Positions 8,585 through 17,812 are shown, numbered from the stretch's first letter. The stretch: DNA of 63,125 bases from an uncultured Phascolarctobacterium sp. (GCA_949299135.1 CASFZG010000009.1:1-63125), one strand, 5' to 3'. The notes: generated by a model from the sequence alone, not told the origin. A program made the numbers and translations.

Positions 8585-9226
8585 ATGGCGCAGCTTAATA
8601 AAAAAATTATTGCCGTCGCTGTGGCGGTAGTATTTTGCGTTTTGGCAGGCTTTTGGCCGCAGCAGCGGGAGGAAAACATGCTGGAGCTTGAACAGCAGGC
8701 AATGCAGATGGAAGAAGCAGCGGCGGAAGCGAAGATAACGGTGTATGTGAGCGGCGCGGTGGCAAAGCCGGGACTGCACGAAATTGCGCCGGGCAGCCGC
8801 GCTGTTGATGCGATAGAAGCGGCGGGCGGCATGACGGAGGAAGCCAACAAAGACAGGGTGAACCTTGCCAAAATTTGTAAAGACGGCATGCAGGTAAATG
8901 TGCCGCGCTTAAGCGCGAAAGAGTTGCGCAAATTGAAACAGGCACAGAATGTTTATGCCTGTGAAAGTGCAAATGCAGTTGACAACGCAGTACAGACTGC
9001 AAATTATGTGCCTGCTGCGCAGCAGGATTACAGCGACGGCAAAATACGTTTGAACAGCGCGACGCTTGAAGAACTGGAAGAACTGCCGGGAGTAGGCGAA
9101 GTAACGGCGCAGCGCATTGTGGAATACCGCAATTTGCACGGCTTTAACAAAATTGAGGACATTATGAATGTGAAAGGCATCGGGCAGGCGAAGTTTAACA
9201 AAATGCGCCCGTACCTTGATTTATGA
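8585..9226 (+). CDS. comEA: Competence DNA receptor ComEA
   Basis: A 213-residue membrane-anchored DNA-binding protein for uptake of transforming DNA. An N-terminal membrane helix (about residues 8-24) precedes a SLBB domain (ITVYVSGAVAKPG, about 50-105), a linker, and a C-terminal helix-hairpin-helix pair (LNSATLEELEELPGVGEVTA, to the end) that binds DNA without sequence specificity. AAGGAG lies 9 bases before the ATG. The stop overlaps comEC by 4 bases, so the two are coupled. Confidence 0.96.
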   Translation: MAQLNKKIIAVAVAVVFCVLAGFWPQQREENMLELEQQAMQMEEAAAEAKITVYVSGAVAKPGLHEIAPGSRAVDAIEAAGGMTEEANKDRVNLAKICKDGMQVNVPRLSAKELRKLKQAQNVYACESANAVDNAVQTANYVPAAQQDYSDGKIRLNSATLEELEELPGVGEVTAQRIVEYRNLHGFNKIEDIMNVKGIGQAKFNKMRPYLDL

Positions 9227-11523
9227 AAACGTGGTTTTTAATAGCGGCAGGTGCGTTTGCAGCCGGTGATTATTTTGGTATTTTAACGCCGCAGTATTTA
9301 TATTATTACTGCGTGGCGGCAGTTGTTTTGGCGGTTTTGCTGGCACTGCTGGCAAAGTTTAAGCCGAAGGGTTACGCCGTTGCAGTGTGCGGCGTGCTGC
9401 TTTTTTGTTCCTGCGGCATGGCGGTGGGCAGCAGGGCGGTGCAGCCGGACGCAGCGGCGGTGGATAATTACCTTGGGCAAAAGGTAACTTTATACGGCAG
9501 CGTGGATTTGCTGAGCCTGAAACAGCGTGACGACGGTGTTAGTTTTATTATGGACTGCCGCGCTGTACAAAAAGAAAAAGGCCGCCTGAAAAATGCCGAC
9601 GGCAAGGTGCGCGTGTTTGTCATGGAAGCCACAACGCAGCAGTTTAACAGCAGCAATGTTGCTGTCAGCGGCGAACTAAAAGCGGTACACGGCTTTGCCA
9701 ACCCCGGCAGCTTTGACAGCGAAAGCTGGAATTTGCAGCAGGGCATTAAAGGACGCATCAGCGTTAAAAAGGCGGCGCTGAATATAAGTGATGAACAAAA
9801 CCTCAGCGATAAATTTTTCCTTTTTGCGCTTGGCCTGCGCGATAAAATACGCAGTACCGTACCTGGTGAAGCAGGAGCGGTGCTTTGCGGCATGGCGCTG
9901 GGCGGTTACGATGGTTTGAGCGAAGCTACGCGCGAGGGTTTTTCTGCCACCGGGCTGGCACATATTTTATCTGTGTCGGGTACGCACATGGCGTTAGTGG
10001 CGGGCTTTTTAATTTTAATTATCGGCAGGCGCGGCAGAGCACAGATTTGCGCAGTGCTGGCGTTGTTATTTTTGTATGCATTGCTTTGCGGCGGCAGTGC
10101 GCCGGTGTGGCGTTCCTTTTTGATGAGCGCCGTGGTACTGGCTGGCAGCGGCACCTACAAAAAAGCGCAGAGCGGTAATATTTTCTGTGCCGTTGCCATA
10201 GCGCTGCTTTTGTACAATCCGCTGTGGCTGCTGGATGTCGGTTTTCAGCTTTCGTTTGCCGCAACCGGCGGTCTGATTTTTATTTACCCGCAGCTTAAAG
10301 AGCGGCTGACGTTTATTAAATGGACCTTAGTGCGCGAAGGTTTTGCCATTACGCTGGCGGCGCAGCTTGCTTCGCTGCCGCTGTTATTGTGGCATTTCAA
10401 CCAGCTTTCACTTGTCACTTTTGCTGCCAATATTTTGCTGGTGCCGGCTATGGAAGTGCTGGTTATTATCACGCTGGGCGGGTTATGTTTGCCGCTTGTA
10501 GGCAACACTGTAATTTACGCTGCCGGGCTTGCCATGCAGCCGCTGTTAAACGCCGTACACTTTTTGGCAGCTGTGCCTGCGGCGGTGCTTAATGTGCCGC
10601 ATTTGCCAGCGGCGTGTTTTGCGCTGTACTATCTGGCGCTTGCCGTTTATTTTAAGCGCAGCTGGTTTACAGCAAAAGAACGCCAATGGGCGCTGCTGTT
10701 TTGCACGCTTGGCATAACGGTTTTGCTGGCAGTAAAAAGCCTTGCGCCGGTGCCGTTTACCGTGCATTTTATCGACGTCGGGCAGGGTGATGCTGCTTTG
10801 GTGCAGACCAGCGCCGGGCAGAACATTGTTGTGGACTGCGGCGGTTTGCAGGGCGATTTTGACACCGGCAGCCGCATTATTGTGCCGTACCTGCGTTACC
10901 TTGGCGTGGATAAGGTTGATTTGCTGGCATTAAGCCACGGGCATCATGACCACGCAGGCGGTGCGGCGGGGGTGGCACGGCTGGTAAAAGTCAACAAGCT
11001 GCTGCTGCCGCAGGAAAAACCTTCGGAGGACGTGGCAAAACTACTGCGCTATATCAAGCCGCAGGACGTTATCGCGGCAAAACCGGGCAGTGTGTTTAAC
11101 CTCGGCCCATGCCGGATTGAAATTCTGGCGGGTGGCAAAAGCGAGGGCGGCGGTAACGAAAGCAGCGTGATTATGCGCGTATCGGAGGATAGCGGCAGCA
11201 TTTTGTTTACCGGTGACGCCGATGAAAGCATCGAACTGGCAGCGGCAGCAAAAATTAAGCAGAGCGATGTTTTAAAGGTTGCACATCACGGTAGTAATTA
11301 TTCATCCACGGAAGTGTTTTTAAAACAGGTGCGGCCGAAACTTGCGGTTATTTCCGCCGGTGCGGGCAATAGTTACGGGCACCCGGGGCGTGAGGCTGTA
11401 CAGCGTTTGCAGGCTGTTGGCGCAAAGGTGCTGCGCACGGATAAACTGGGCGCGGTAAAAGTATGTTTTGACGGCGGGCGAATGCAATGGTATAGTTATA
11501 GGTATGACAAAGAATTTTTTTAA
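9223..11523 (+). CDS. comEC: Competence DNA channel ComEC/Rec2
   Basis: A 766-residue polytopic protein forming the channel for single-stranded DNA entry. It has an N-terminal soluble DUF4131/OB region, the multi-helix Competence domain (about 215-480, with the motif ATGLAHILSVSGTHMAL), and a C-terminal metallo-beta-lactamase-like domain from about residue 512 (FIDVGQGDA; SHGHHDHAGG at about 570; FTGDADE; VAHHGSNYSS). Family work implicates this last domain in degrading the non-transported strand. It overlaps comEA and is followed by holA after 6 bases. Confidence 0.97.
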   Translation: MKTWFLIAAGAFAAGDYFGILTPQYLYYYCVAAVVLAVLLALLAKFKPKGYAVAVCGVLLFCSCGMAVGSRAVQPDAAAVDNYLGQKVTLYGSVDLLSLKQRDDGVSFIMDCRAVQKEKGRLKNADGKVRVFVMEATTQQFNSSNVAVSGELKAVHGFANPGSFDSESWNLQQGIKGRISVKKAALNISDEQNLSDKFFLFALGLRDKIRSTVPGEAGAVLCGMALGGYDGLSEATREGFSATGLAHILSVSGTHMALVAGFLILIIGRRGRAQICAVLALLFLYALLCGGSAPVWRSFLMSAVVLAGSGTYKKAQSGNIFCAVAIALLLYNPLWLLDVGFQLSFAATGGLIFIYPQLKERLTFIKWTLVREGFAITLAAQLASLPLLLWHFNQLSLVTFAANILLVPAMEVLVIITLGGLCLPLVGNTVIYAAGLAMQPLLNAVHFLAAVPAAVLNVPHLPAACFALYYLALAVYFKRSWFTAKERQWALLFCTLGITVLLAVKSLAPVPFTVHFIDVGQGDAALVQTSAGQNIVVDCGGLQGDFDTGSRIIVPYLRYLGVDKVDLLALSHGHHDHAGGAAGVARLVKVNKLLLPQEKPSEDVAKLLRYIKPQDVIAAKPGSVFNLGPCRIEILAGGKSEGGGNESSVIMRVSEDSGSILFTGDADESIELAAAAKIKQSDVLKVAHHGSNYSSTEVFLKQVRPKLAVISAGAGNSYGHPGREAVQRLQAVGAKVLRTDKLGAVKVCFDGGRMQWYSYRYDKEFF

Positions 11524-11529
11524 GGTCCT

Positions 11530-12498
11530 TTGCCCAACGTGATTTTGATGTACGGCGAAGAAAATTATTACCGCAGCAAGGCCGCCGGGCTGATTAAAAA
11601 ATATGTGTTCGGCGATGTGCCTGCCGAGGATATGGAAATAAGCGTGTTTGACTGCGACACCGATTTAAAACGGCTGAACGCCGCCGTAAACACTTACCCG
11701 TTTTTTGGCGGCAGCAGCCTTGTGATTATCAGCGACGAGAAAATTTTTGCCGCCGATAAGAAGCAGAAGGAAAAACTGGAAGCGCTTTTGCTGAACGTGC
11801 CGGAGTTCTGCCATGTGTTCATCAACGTGGGCAAAATGGACAAGCGCGGGCGCATTTACAAAAAGCTGCTGGCGGACGGTGCGTGCGCCGAATGTAAGGC
11901 GTTAAAGCCGTACCAGCTTAAGCCGTGGCTTGACACCGAAGCCAAAAAGCGCGGCTGCCGCTTTGAATACGAAGCGGAGCAGACGGTGATGGAATATCTT
12001 TCCGCCGCCGAAACCGCACCGCTGCTTTTGCTGGAGCAGGAAATAGAAAAGCTTTTTGTTTATGCCGGTGAGCGCCGCATCTGGACGAAAGATGATGTGG
12101 AAGCCGTCTTTTCCGCCCTGCCGGAGGTATCGCGCTTTGCGCTGCTGAACGCCATTGCCCTGAAAAATTTGCCGGACGCTTTGGAGCTTTTGCAGAACGA
12201 AAAGAAACACGGCGGCAGCGCCATTGCCGTTGCCGGACTGATTGCCTTTCAGGTGCGGCGCCTGGCGCAGGTTAAGGAGCTGGCAGCGCAGGGCATGAAC
12301 CAGCAGGCAGTTGCCGCGGCTATGAAGACTTCGCCTTACGCCGTTAAAAAACTTATGGAGCAGTGCCGCAATTACACTGCGCAGGATTTGTCGGCGTTTA
12401 TGCTGGCGCTGGCAGATTTTAACGCCAATATCCGCTATGGCGGCCGCCAGTTTGAAATGCTGGAAGAAATTCTCATCCGCTTTTTGGGCAAGCGTTAA
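11530..12498 (+). CDS. holA: DNA polymerase III delta subunit
   Basis: A 322-residue clamp-loader subunit that opens the beta clamp. The N-terminal AAA+-like segment begins PNVILMYGEENYYRSKA, followed by the typical HolA middle and collar domains (LPDALELLQNEKKHGGSAIAV, then QVRRLAQVKEL). Length is normal. A TTG start at 11530 has AAGG 5 bases upstream; GTG 11539 and ATG 11548 are alternatives. holA commonly follows comEC in Firmicutes, and here the genes are probably co-transcribed. Confidence 0.93.
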   Translation: MPNVILMYGEENYYRSKAAGLIKKYVFGDVPAEDMEISVFDCDTDLKRLNAAVNTYPFFGGSSLVIISDEKIFAADKKQKEKLEALLLNVPEFCHVFINVGKMDKRGRIYKKLLADGACAECKALKPYQLKPWLDTEAKKRGCRFEYEAEQTVMEYLSAAETAPLLLLEQEIEKLFVYAGERRIWTKDDVEAVFSALPEVSRFALLNAIALKNLPDALELLQNEKKHGGSAIAVAGLIAFQVRRLAQVKELAAQGMNQQAVAAAMKTSPYAVKKLMEQCRNYTAQDLSAFMLALADFNANIRYGGRQFEMLEEILIRFLGKR

Positions 12499-12515
12499 AA
12501 ATTTTTTAAATCCGC

Positions 12516-12544
12516 TTGCGGCAGCGGCAAATTTTTGTTACAAT
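12516..12544 (+). promoter_or_regulatory. Promoter of the glutamine synthetase leader
   Basis: TTGCGG at 12516-12521 and TACAAT at 12539-12544, 17-base spacer, in the gap after holA. The transcript would start near 12551, just before a hairpin. Confidence 0.6.
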
Positions 12545-12562
12545 ATAAACGTGGTCAATGAG

Positions 12563-12604
12563 GACCCTTCTGTTTGCTATACCCAAATGGAAGGGTCTTT
12601 TGTA
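12563..12604 (+). terminator. Leader hairpin/terminator upstream of glutamine synthetase
   Basis: A 14-bp stem (12563-12576 with 12584-12597, two G-T wobbles) formed by GACCCTTC...GAAGGGTC, followed by TTTT. It may simply terminate the holA transcript, but the promoter at 12516-12544 lies before it, so RNA from that promoter would also meet it. This suggests attenuation of the downstream gene. Confidence 0.65.
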
Positions 12605-12655
12605 TTTTAGTAAACAAACGAAAGGAGCGCGGCCCCGTGCCGCAGGTGACTGAAC

Positions 12656-14563
12656 ATGATGAACCCCGATATGCTGTATGTGATTAAACCAGAAGAACAG
12701 AACCGTGCAAGCCTTACCGAGATTTTAACCGCACACCCGGAGATTAAATTCGTATCTTTTATGGGTGTTGACTTTGCGGGCAACGACACCGACGAAAAGG
12801 TGCCCATCAGCCTGTTTTTAAAAGATATTGACGGTATTATGGAAGGCATGGCTGCCCAGACCGACGGCAGCTCCGTTGTGCTTACCGGCATTGCTACTTT
12901 AAATAACGCGCGCGTTGATATGAAAATTGACAGCAGCGTAAACTGGTACATTGATTATAACTACGAGCATTTTGATACCGCTACCGGTAAAATGATCGGC
13001 ACGCTGCGCATTCCGTGCTTCCTTGTACATAACAACGTCCGCGTCGATTCCCGTTCCATTCTGCATGACACGCTGGATTATGTAGAAAAAGAACTGACCG
13101 AGCTGTTTAAAAAACATCCGCATGTTGCGGGCCTTGAACACATCAACGGCGAAGAAATTGAAAAACTTATCTTTACCTGCGCAACCGAGCTGGAGTTCTG
13201 GGTTAAATCTCCGCGCGAGGATGCTCCGATTGAAGCGTTAAGCTCCTCGCAGATGATGCAGGAACAATACTGGCAGCGCTGCCGCGGCAACGTGCGCACC
13301 GCGCTGGAACAGACCGTGGAAATGCTGGAAGCCTACGGCCTCGGACCTGAAATGGGCCATAAGGAATGCGGCGGCGTACGCGGACAGATTGACGACAGCG
13401 GCCACATGACCCACGTTATGGAACAGCTGGAGGTTGACTGGAAATACAGCTACGGCGTACAGACTGCCGATAACGAACTGTTGGCGCGTATTATCGTCAA
13501 AGAAATTTTTCGCCTCAACGGTCTGGAAGTTTCCTTCCAGGCAAAACCGGTGCCGGGCGTTGCAGGCAGCGGCGAACATACCCACGTCGGCATTGCCGCT
13601 AAAATGAAAAACGGCAAAATCGTTAACCTGTTTGCTCCGCAGGATATGCACAAGGAATTCCTTTCCGCAGTTGGTTACGGCTCCATGATGGGCTTACTTA
13701 AAAACTACGAAGTAATCAACCCGATTATTTCTTCTACCATCGACTCGCTGAACCGTCTGAAACCCGGCTTTGAAGCTCCGGTCTGCATCGTTACTTCGCT
13801 CGGCCTCAGCCCGGAAGTACCGTCCCGTAACCGTACTATCCTTGCCGGTTTAATTCGCGACATTGATAACCCGCTGGCAACGCGTATTGAAATGCGTTCC
13901 CCGAACCCGTACACCAATACTTATCTTGCTATTGCCGCTTTCTATATCGCCATGCTGGACGGCATCAAAGCCTGCGTGGAATCCGGTAAGAGCCTGAAAG
14001 AAATGGAAAACGAGCTTTCCAAAAAAGCCGGCGAAGAAGGCTTCTATCTGGAAAAAGACCGCGAATACCGCAGCGAACACGATGTGTTTGAAGATTACAG
14101 CGAAGAAGAACGCGCGCATCTGTTCGGCAAACCGCCTGCAACCGTTTGGGAAAACATGTGCGCTATCAAAAATTATCCTGAAAAAATTGCCGTGCTGACT
14201 GCAGGCAACATCTTCAAAAAAGAATTTATCGATTCCTTTGCGGCAGGCGCTTTAATCCGCTGGCAGACCGAACTGCTGAACAGGATTATCCCTGAATACC
14301 ACAAGGAAATCTGCCTGATGAAGAAGCTGCATGACGATGACAACCACACCACGTACGATGCTGCAATGTGGGAGAAAATCGCCGCAATGCGCAACACCAT
14401 GGCAAAAGACTTTACCGACCAGCCGAGCCTGTTTACCATGACCCGCCAGGCATTTGCAAGGGGCGATTTTGACGCCGCCAGCAGCCTGCAGCTGGAAATG
14501 GCAGAGCTGATGCAGAAGCTGAAAGCACAATACAACGAATATCAGCACAACATTATCGACTGA
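12656..14563 (+). CDS. Glutamine synthetase (large Firmicute form)
   Basis: A 635-residue glutamine synthetase making glutamine from glutamate, ammonia and ATP. An N-terminal beta-grasp region (residues about 20-110) is followed by the catalytic barrel with the Glu-rich metal segment ATELEFWVKSPRED, the ATP-site loop PVPGVAGSGEHTHVG and RNRTILAG. It is about 170 residues longer than GlnA types because of a helical C-terminal extension (about 475-635: DVFEDYSEEERAHLFGK onward, ending in a Gln/Glu-rich helix), and shorter than GlnN type III (about 700). AGGTGA at 12644-12649 supports ATG 12656; ATG 12659 is possible. It is monocistronic with a terminator. Confidence 0.9.
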   Translation: MMNPDMLYVIKPEEQNRASLTEILTAHPEIKFVSFMGVDFAGNDTDEKVPISLFLKDIDGIMEGMAAQTDGSSVVLTGIATLNNARVDMKIDSSVNWYIDYNYEHFDTATGKMIGTLRIPCFLVHNNVRVDSRSILHDTLDYVEKELTELFKKHPHVAGLEHINGEEIEKLIFTCATELEFWVKSPREDAPIEALSSSQMMQEQYWQRCRGNVRTALEQTVEMLEAYGLGPEMGHKECGGVRGQIDDSGHMTHVMEQLEVDWKYSYGVQTADNELLARIIVKEIFRLNGLEVSFQAKPVPGVAGSGEHTHVGIAAKMKNGKIVNLFAPQDMHKEFLSAVGYGSMMGLLKNYEVINPIISSTIDSLNRLKPGFEAPVCIVTSLGLSPEVPSRNRTILAGLIRDIDNPLATRIEMRSPNPYTNTYLAIAAFYIAMLDGIKACVESGKSLKEMENELSKKAGEEGFYLEKDREYRSEHDVFEDYSEEERAHLFGKPPATVWENMCAIKNYPEKIAVLTAGNIFKKEFIDSFAAGALIRWQTELLNRIIPEYHKEICLMKKLHDDDNHTTYDAAMWEKIAAMRNTMAKDFTDQPSLFTMTRQAFARGDFDAASSLQLEMAELMQKLKAQYNEYQHNIID

Positions 14564-14587
14564 ATGGCCAAATGAGGGAAGGCTGTT

Positions 14588-14625
14588 TAAAAACCCCGGT
14601 ACGAAAGTATCGGGGTTTGTTATGT
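14588..14625 (+). terminator. Terminator of glutamine synthetase gene
   Basis: AAACCCCG at 14591-14598 pairs with CGGGGTTT at 14611-14618, extended inward by GTA/TAT, followed by a T-rich run. Confidence 0.85.
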
Positions 14626-14635
14626 TATTATAAGC

Positions 14636-14681
14636 AAAAAGATTGTAATACGCGGCGCAGCTTGCATTACAAATCTTTTTT
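14636..14681. terminator. Long hairpin with T-runs on both sides
   Basis: AAAAAGATTGTAAT at 14636-14649 pairs with ATTACAAATCTTTTT at 14666-14680 with one bulge. On the minus strand it would end RNA running leftward from the structured repeat at 14701-14858; on the plus strand it is a second terminator behind the glutamine synthetase gene. Confidence 0.6.
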
Positions 14682-14700
14682 ACTTTATGTATTCATCAGT

Positions 14701-14858
14701 AAAAACAGCAAACGGCTTATACTGTTGCAGCGATGCAAAAATGCTGCGGCTCCTCCGATTCCGTCCGGGCTGCGCGGCCGGACTCCCGAAGAATAGTACC
14801 CTAAATTTTGCCGCCGCAGTTTTTGTCTATCGCTTTACAGCACAAGCCGTTTGCTTTT
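14701..14858 (-). repeat. Structured repeat element, copy A
   Basis: About 158 bases, read on the minus strand, matching 25164-25317 along its full length. Its ends pair over about 19 bp (AGCAAACGGCTTGTGCTGT with ACAGTATAAGCCGTTTGCT, two G-U pairs). Internal helices are CTGCGGC/GCCGCAG (14813-14819 with 14744-14750) and GTCCGG/CCGGAC (14778-14783 with 14763-14768). The loops TTCGGGAG, CCGCGCAG and GGAATCGGAGGAG are identical to copy B while helices differ by compensating changes. It may be a non-coding RNA or a MITE-like element. It lies 13 bases from the yefM promoter. Confidence 0.75.
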
Positions 14859-14871
14859 CGTTTCTTAAAAC

Positions 14872-14900
14872 TTGACGTACGCTATTATGTACGTTAAAAT
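14872..14900 (+). promoter_or_regulatory. yefM-yoeB promoter with embedded operator
   Basis: TTGACG at 14872-14877 and TAAAAT at 14895-14900, spacer 17. The palindrome ACGTAC (14875-14880) / GTACGT (14889-14894) fills the spacer, where a bound YefM dimer would block RNA polymerase. This is the normal autoregulatory layout for this toxin-antitoxin family; the arms resemble but do not equal the TGTACA hexamers known for YefM. Confidence 0.8.
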
Positions 14901-14932
14901 ATAAATAGATTAAGAAGGTTTGGGGTGATATT

Positions 14933-15181
14933 ATGACAACGATGACTGCGACGAAACTGCGCAGCAATATTTTTGAGGTTTTAAACAATACTGCCAAATA
15001 TAACGATATGGTTAATGTTACAACCAAAGAGGGTTCGGTTGTTATAATGTCCGAAGCGGATTATCGTGGTTTAATGGAAACGGTGTATCTGTATTCACAG
15101 CCGGGTGTTGTGGATAAAATTTTAAAAGCAAATGCCGAACCGATTGACGAAGGCGTTAACGCTGATGAGGTTGACTGGTAA
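14933..15181 (+). CDS. yefM: Antitoxin, Phd/YefM family
   Basis: An 82-residue antitoxin. The N-terminal half (TATKLRSNIFEVLNNTAKYND...VNVTTKEGSVVIMSEADYRGLMET) is the Phd/YefM DNA-binding fold; the C-terminal acidic tail should wrap the toxin. It neutralises YoeB and represses its own promoter. GGGGTGAT precedes the ATG. The last base of its stop is the first base of the toxin start codon. Confidence 0.95.
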   Translation: MTTMTATKLRSNIFEVLNNTAKYNDMVNVTTKEGSVVIMSEADYRGLMETVYLYSQPGVVDKILKANAEPIDEGVNADEVDW

Positions 15182-15444
15182 TGCATAAGGTTATCATCTC
15201 TAAAGAAGCGTTAAAGGATTTGCCGAAGCTTAAAAGCGCTGGTTTAAGCCAGAAGGTAAAAGCGCTGACAGAAATTTTAAAAATAAATCCCTATCAAAAT
15301 CCGCCGCCGTATGAAAAACTTGTCGGCGATTTAGCGGGGATGTATTCACGCCGTATTAATATCAAACACAGGCTTGTTTACAAAGTCGACGAGGATTTAA
15401 AAATAGTAAAAGTGCTTTCTATGTGGTCGCATTACGAATTTTAA
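15181..15444 (+). CDS. yoeB: mRNA interferase toxin, YoeB/RelE family
   Basis: An 87-residue RelE-fold ribosome-dependent endoribonuclease. The C-terminal segment with SRRINIKHRLVYKV and MWSHYEF carries the YoeB catalytic residues (Arg, His and the terminal HY pair) and matches YoeB closely; Glu and Lys residues are in the expected N-terminal half. Intact length suggests an active toxin. Start is one base into the antitoxin stop, giving tight coupling. Confidence 0.95.
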   Translation: MHKVIISKEALKDLPKLKSAGLSQKVKALTEILKINPYQNPPPYEKLVGDLAGMYSRRINIKHRLVYKVDEDLKIVKVLSMWSHYEF

Positions 15445-15469
15445 CAGTGTAGTGTGGTTCAATAAAAGC

Positions 15470-15500
15470 AGTGGCGGGGAATTTTCCCCGCTATTTTTAT
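15470..15500 (+). terminator. Terminator of yefM-yoeB
   Basis: GCGGGGAA pairs with TTCCCCGC at 15474-15491, followed by TATTTTTATTTT. Confidence 0.85.
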
Positions 15501-15593
15501 TTTGACAATTAAATCTGCGTAAGCAAAAAGGTGCTAAATTGCCGCCGGTATGTTAAAATAGAAGCACAATACAAGAATGGAGTGATTATATAA

Positions 15594-16085
15594 ATGGCTA
15601 AGGATAGTTCTTTTGACGTTGTTTCTCAGGTGGATATGCAGGAGATGGATAACGCCGTTAACCAGACCAAAAAGGAAATTGCGCAGCGTTACGACTTCCG
15701 CGGCAGCAACGCCAGCATTGAGCTGGAAGAAAAATGCATTAAGCTGGCCGCTGAAGATGAGTATAAGCTGAACGCGATTATCGATATTTTGCGTGCGCGC
15801 ATGGCTAAACGCGGCATCCCCCTGCGCTGCCTTGAGCTGGGCAAGGTTGAGCCTGCCACCAAAGCCACGGTGCGCCAGCAGCTGAACATTTTGCAGGGCA
15901 TCCCCAAGGAAAAAGCCAAAGCAATTATCGCCGCCGTTAAGGCGACCAAATTAAAAGTAACGGCGCAGATGCAGGACGATCAGGTTCGCATCAGCGGCGC
16001 GAAGAAAGACGATTTGCAGGCCGTAATCCAAACCTTAAAGGCTGGGGATTTCGGCGTTGATTTGCAGTTTATCAACATGAGGTAA
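15594..16085 (+). CDS. YajQ-family nucleotide/RNA-binding protein
   Basis: A 163-residue YajQ (DUF520) protein beginning [23 protein letters not shown] and ending [12 protein letters not shown], both family signatures. It has two ferredoxin-like domains; homologues bind RNA/nucleotides and some bind cyclic di-GMP. ATG at 15594 follows GGAGTGATT. The stop is 5 bases before the adenine deaminase start, whose ribosome binding site GAGGT lies within the yajQ end, so they are probably co-transcribed. Confidence 0.95.
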   Translation: MAKDSSFDVVSQVDMQEMDNAVNQTKKEIAQRYDFRGSNASIELEEKCIKLAAEDEYKLNAIIDILRARMAKRGIPLRCLELGKVEPATKATVRQQLNILQGIPKEKAKAIIAAVKATKLKVTAQMQDDQVRISGAKKDDLQAVIQTLKAGDFGVDLQFINMR

Positions 16086-16089
16086 AATT

Positions 16090-17811
16090 ATGGAACAGGC
16101 AGAATTTGAACAAAGGCTGCTTAAAGTTGCCCGCGGGCTGGAACGCGCCGACCTTGTTTTAAAGGGCGGCAAGGTATTCAACAGTTTTACGGGCGAATGG
16201 GAAACTGCCGATGTTGCCGTGTGTGGCGGCGTTATTGCCGGTATCGGCAGCTATAAAGGCGCGGAAGAATACAACATGGCGGGCAAGTTTTTAACGCCGG
16301 GCTTTCTGGACGCGCACATGCATATTGAAAGTACGATGCTGGCTCCGCGTGAGCTGGCGCGCCTGCTTTTGCTGAACGGCGTTACCGGCATTTTTGCCGA
16401 CCCGCATGAGATTGCCAACGTGTTGGGCACGGAAGGTTTGCAGTGGATGCTGGACGAAACGGAGGACATGCCGCTGGATGTGTTCTTTATGCTGCCTTCG
16501 TGCGTACCGGCAACGAATATGGAAACGAGCGGCGCAGTGCTGGAAGCAGAAGATTTGCAGCCGTTTTTGAGACATCCGCGCGTGCTGGGCTTGGGCGAGA
16601 TGATGAATTATCCCGGCGTGCTGGCTGGTGATGAAAGCGTGTATAAAAAGCTGGCTTTGGTGCGCGGCGGTATCTGCGACGGGCATGGGCCGGGCGTTAG
16701 CGGAAACGACCTGAATGCATACCTTGCCGCTGGTGTTACAAGCGACCACGAAGCAACAAAATGGCAGGAGGGGCTGGAGAAAATCCGCCGGGGCTGCTAT
16801 TTAATGCTGCGTGAAGCAAGTGGCGCGCATAACCTGCTGGAGCTGCTGGAATGTGTTACGCCGCTGAACAGCCGCCGCTGCTGCTTAGCGACGGACGACC
16901 GCCATTTGGACGAACTGGTAACGCAGGGCAGCATTAACTACATGGTGGAAATCGGCGTTACGCACGGCTATCCGGTGGAAATGCTTTTGCAGATGGCGAC
17001 GCTGAACACGGCGGAGCGCTTCCGTTTGTACAACAGGGGCGCGCTGGCACCGGGCTACCTGGCGGATATTAACGTATTTACCAATTTGCAGGATTTTACG
17101 CCGCAGTTTGTATTTAAAAACGGCAAAAAAGTTGTGCAGAACGGCAAGCTGCTGTGGGAAAGCGAACCTTATCTTAAACCTGCCGCTACCGGCACGGACA
17201 TTAAGGATTTGGACAGCAGCAGGCTCAAAATCGCAGCTGAGCCGGATAAAAAAATAAAAGTCATCCGCGTGGTGCCGGAACAGATTTTGACCGAGCTAGC
17301 CACAGAAACGCCGCTGTGCATTAACGGCGAAGCGGTAAGCGATACCTCGCGCGATATTTTGAAGCTGGCGGTGTTTGAACGCCACCATGCAACAGGCAAT
17401 GTGGGGCTTGGTTTTGTGCAGGGGCTGCATTTAAAACGCGGCGCCGTTGCTTCTACCGTGGCGCACGATTCGCACAACCTGATTGTGGCAGGCACCAACG
17501 ACGCCGATATGCTGACGGCTGCTGCTGCGCTGCGTAAAGAAGGCGGCGGTATTGCCGTGGCAGTGGACGGTGAAATTAAAGCCATTTTATCGCTGCCGTT
17601 TGCCGGGCTGATGTGCGGCGAAAAAATCGAAGCCGTCAACCGCAAAATAAAACAGCTGTATTACTGGACGGGCGAGCTTGGCGTGCCCGAAGGGCAGAAC
17701 ATTTTTATGGCGCTGTCCTTCCTCGCGCTGCCGGTTATTCCGCATTTGCGGCTGACCGATAAAGGCCTTACTGACGTTGATAAATTTACCCTGACAAGTT
17801 TATGGGCATAA
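16090..17811 (+). CDS. ade: Adenine deaminase
   Basis: A 573-residue amidohydrolase converting adenine to hypoxanthine for purine salvage. The metal-site motif AHMHIEST is at residues 75-81, DPHEIANV at about 103-110, and TDDRHLDEL near 270. The C-terminal domain (EVVAHDSHN-type segment: VASTVAHDSHNLIVAG; GGGIAVAVDGEI) is characteristic of bacterial Ade. Length is normal (about 570-580). Confidence 0.96.
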   Translation: MEQAEFEQRLLKVARGLERADLVLKGGKVFNSFTGEWETADVAVCGGVIAGIGSYKGAEEYNMAGKFLTPGFLDAHMHIESTMLAPRELARLLLLNGVTGIFADPHEIANVLGTEGLQWMLDETEDMPLDVFFMLPSCVPATNMETSGAVLEAEDLQPFLRHPRVLGLGEMMNYPGVLAGDESVYKKLALVRGGICDGHGPGVSGNDLNAYLAAGVTSDHEATKWQEGLEKIRRGCYLMLREASGAHNLLELLECVTPLNSRRCCLATDDRHLDELVTQGSINYMVEIGVTHGYPVEMLLQMATLNTAERFRLYNRGALAPGYLADINVFTNLQDFTPQFVFKNGKKVVQNGKLLWESEPYLKPAATGTDIKDLDSSRLKIAAEPDKKIKVIRVVPEQILTELATETPLCINGEAVSDTSRDILKLAVFERHHATGNVGLGFVQGLHLKRGAVASTVAHDSHNLIVAGTNDADMLTAAAALRKEGGGIAVAVDGEIKAILSLPFAGLMCGEKIEAVNRKIKQLYYWTGELGVPEGQNIFMALSFLALPVIPHLRLTDKGLTDVDKFTLTSLWA

Positions 17812-17812
17812 A

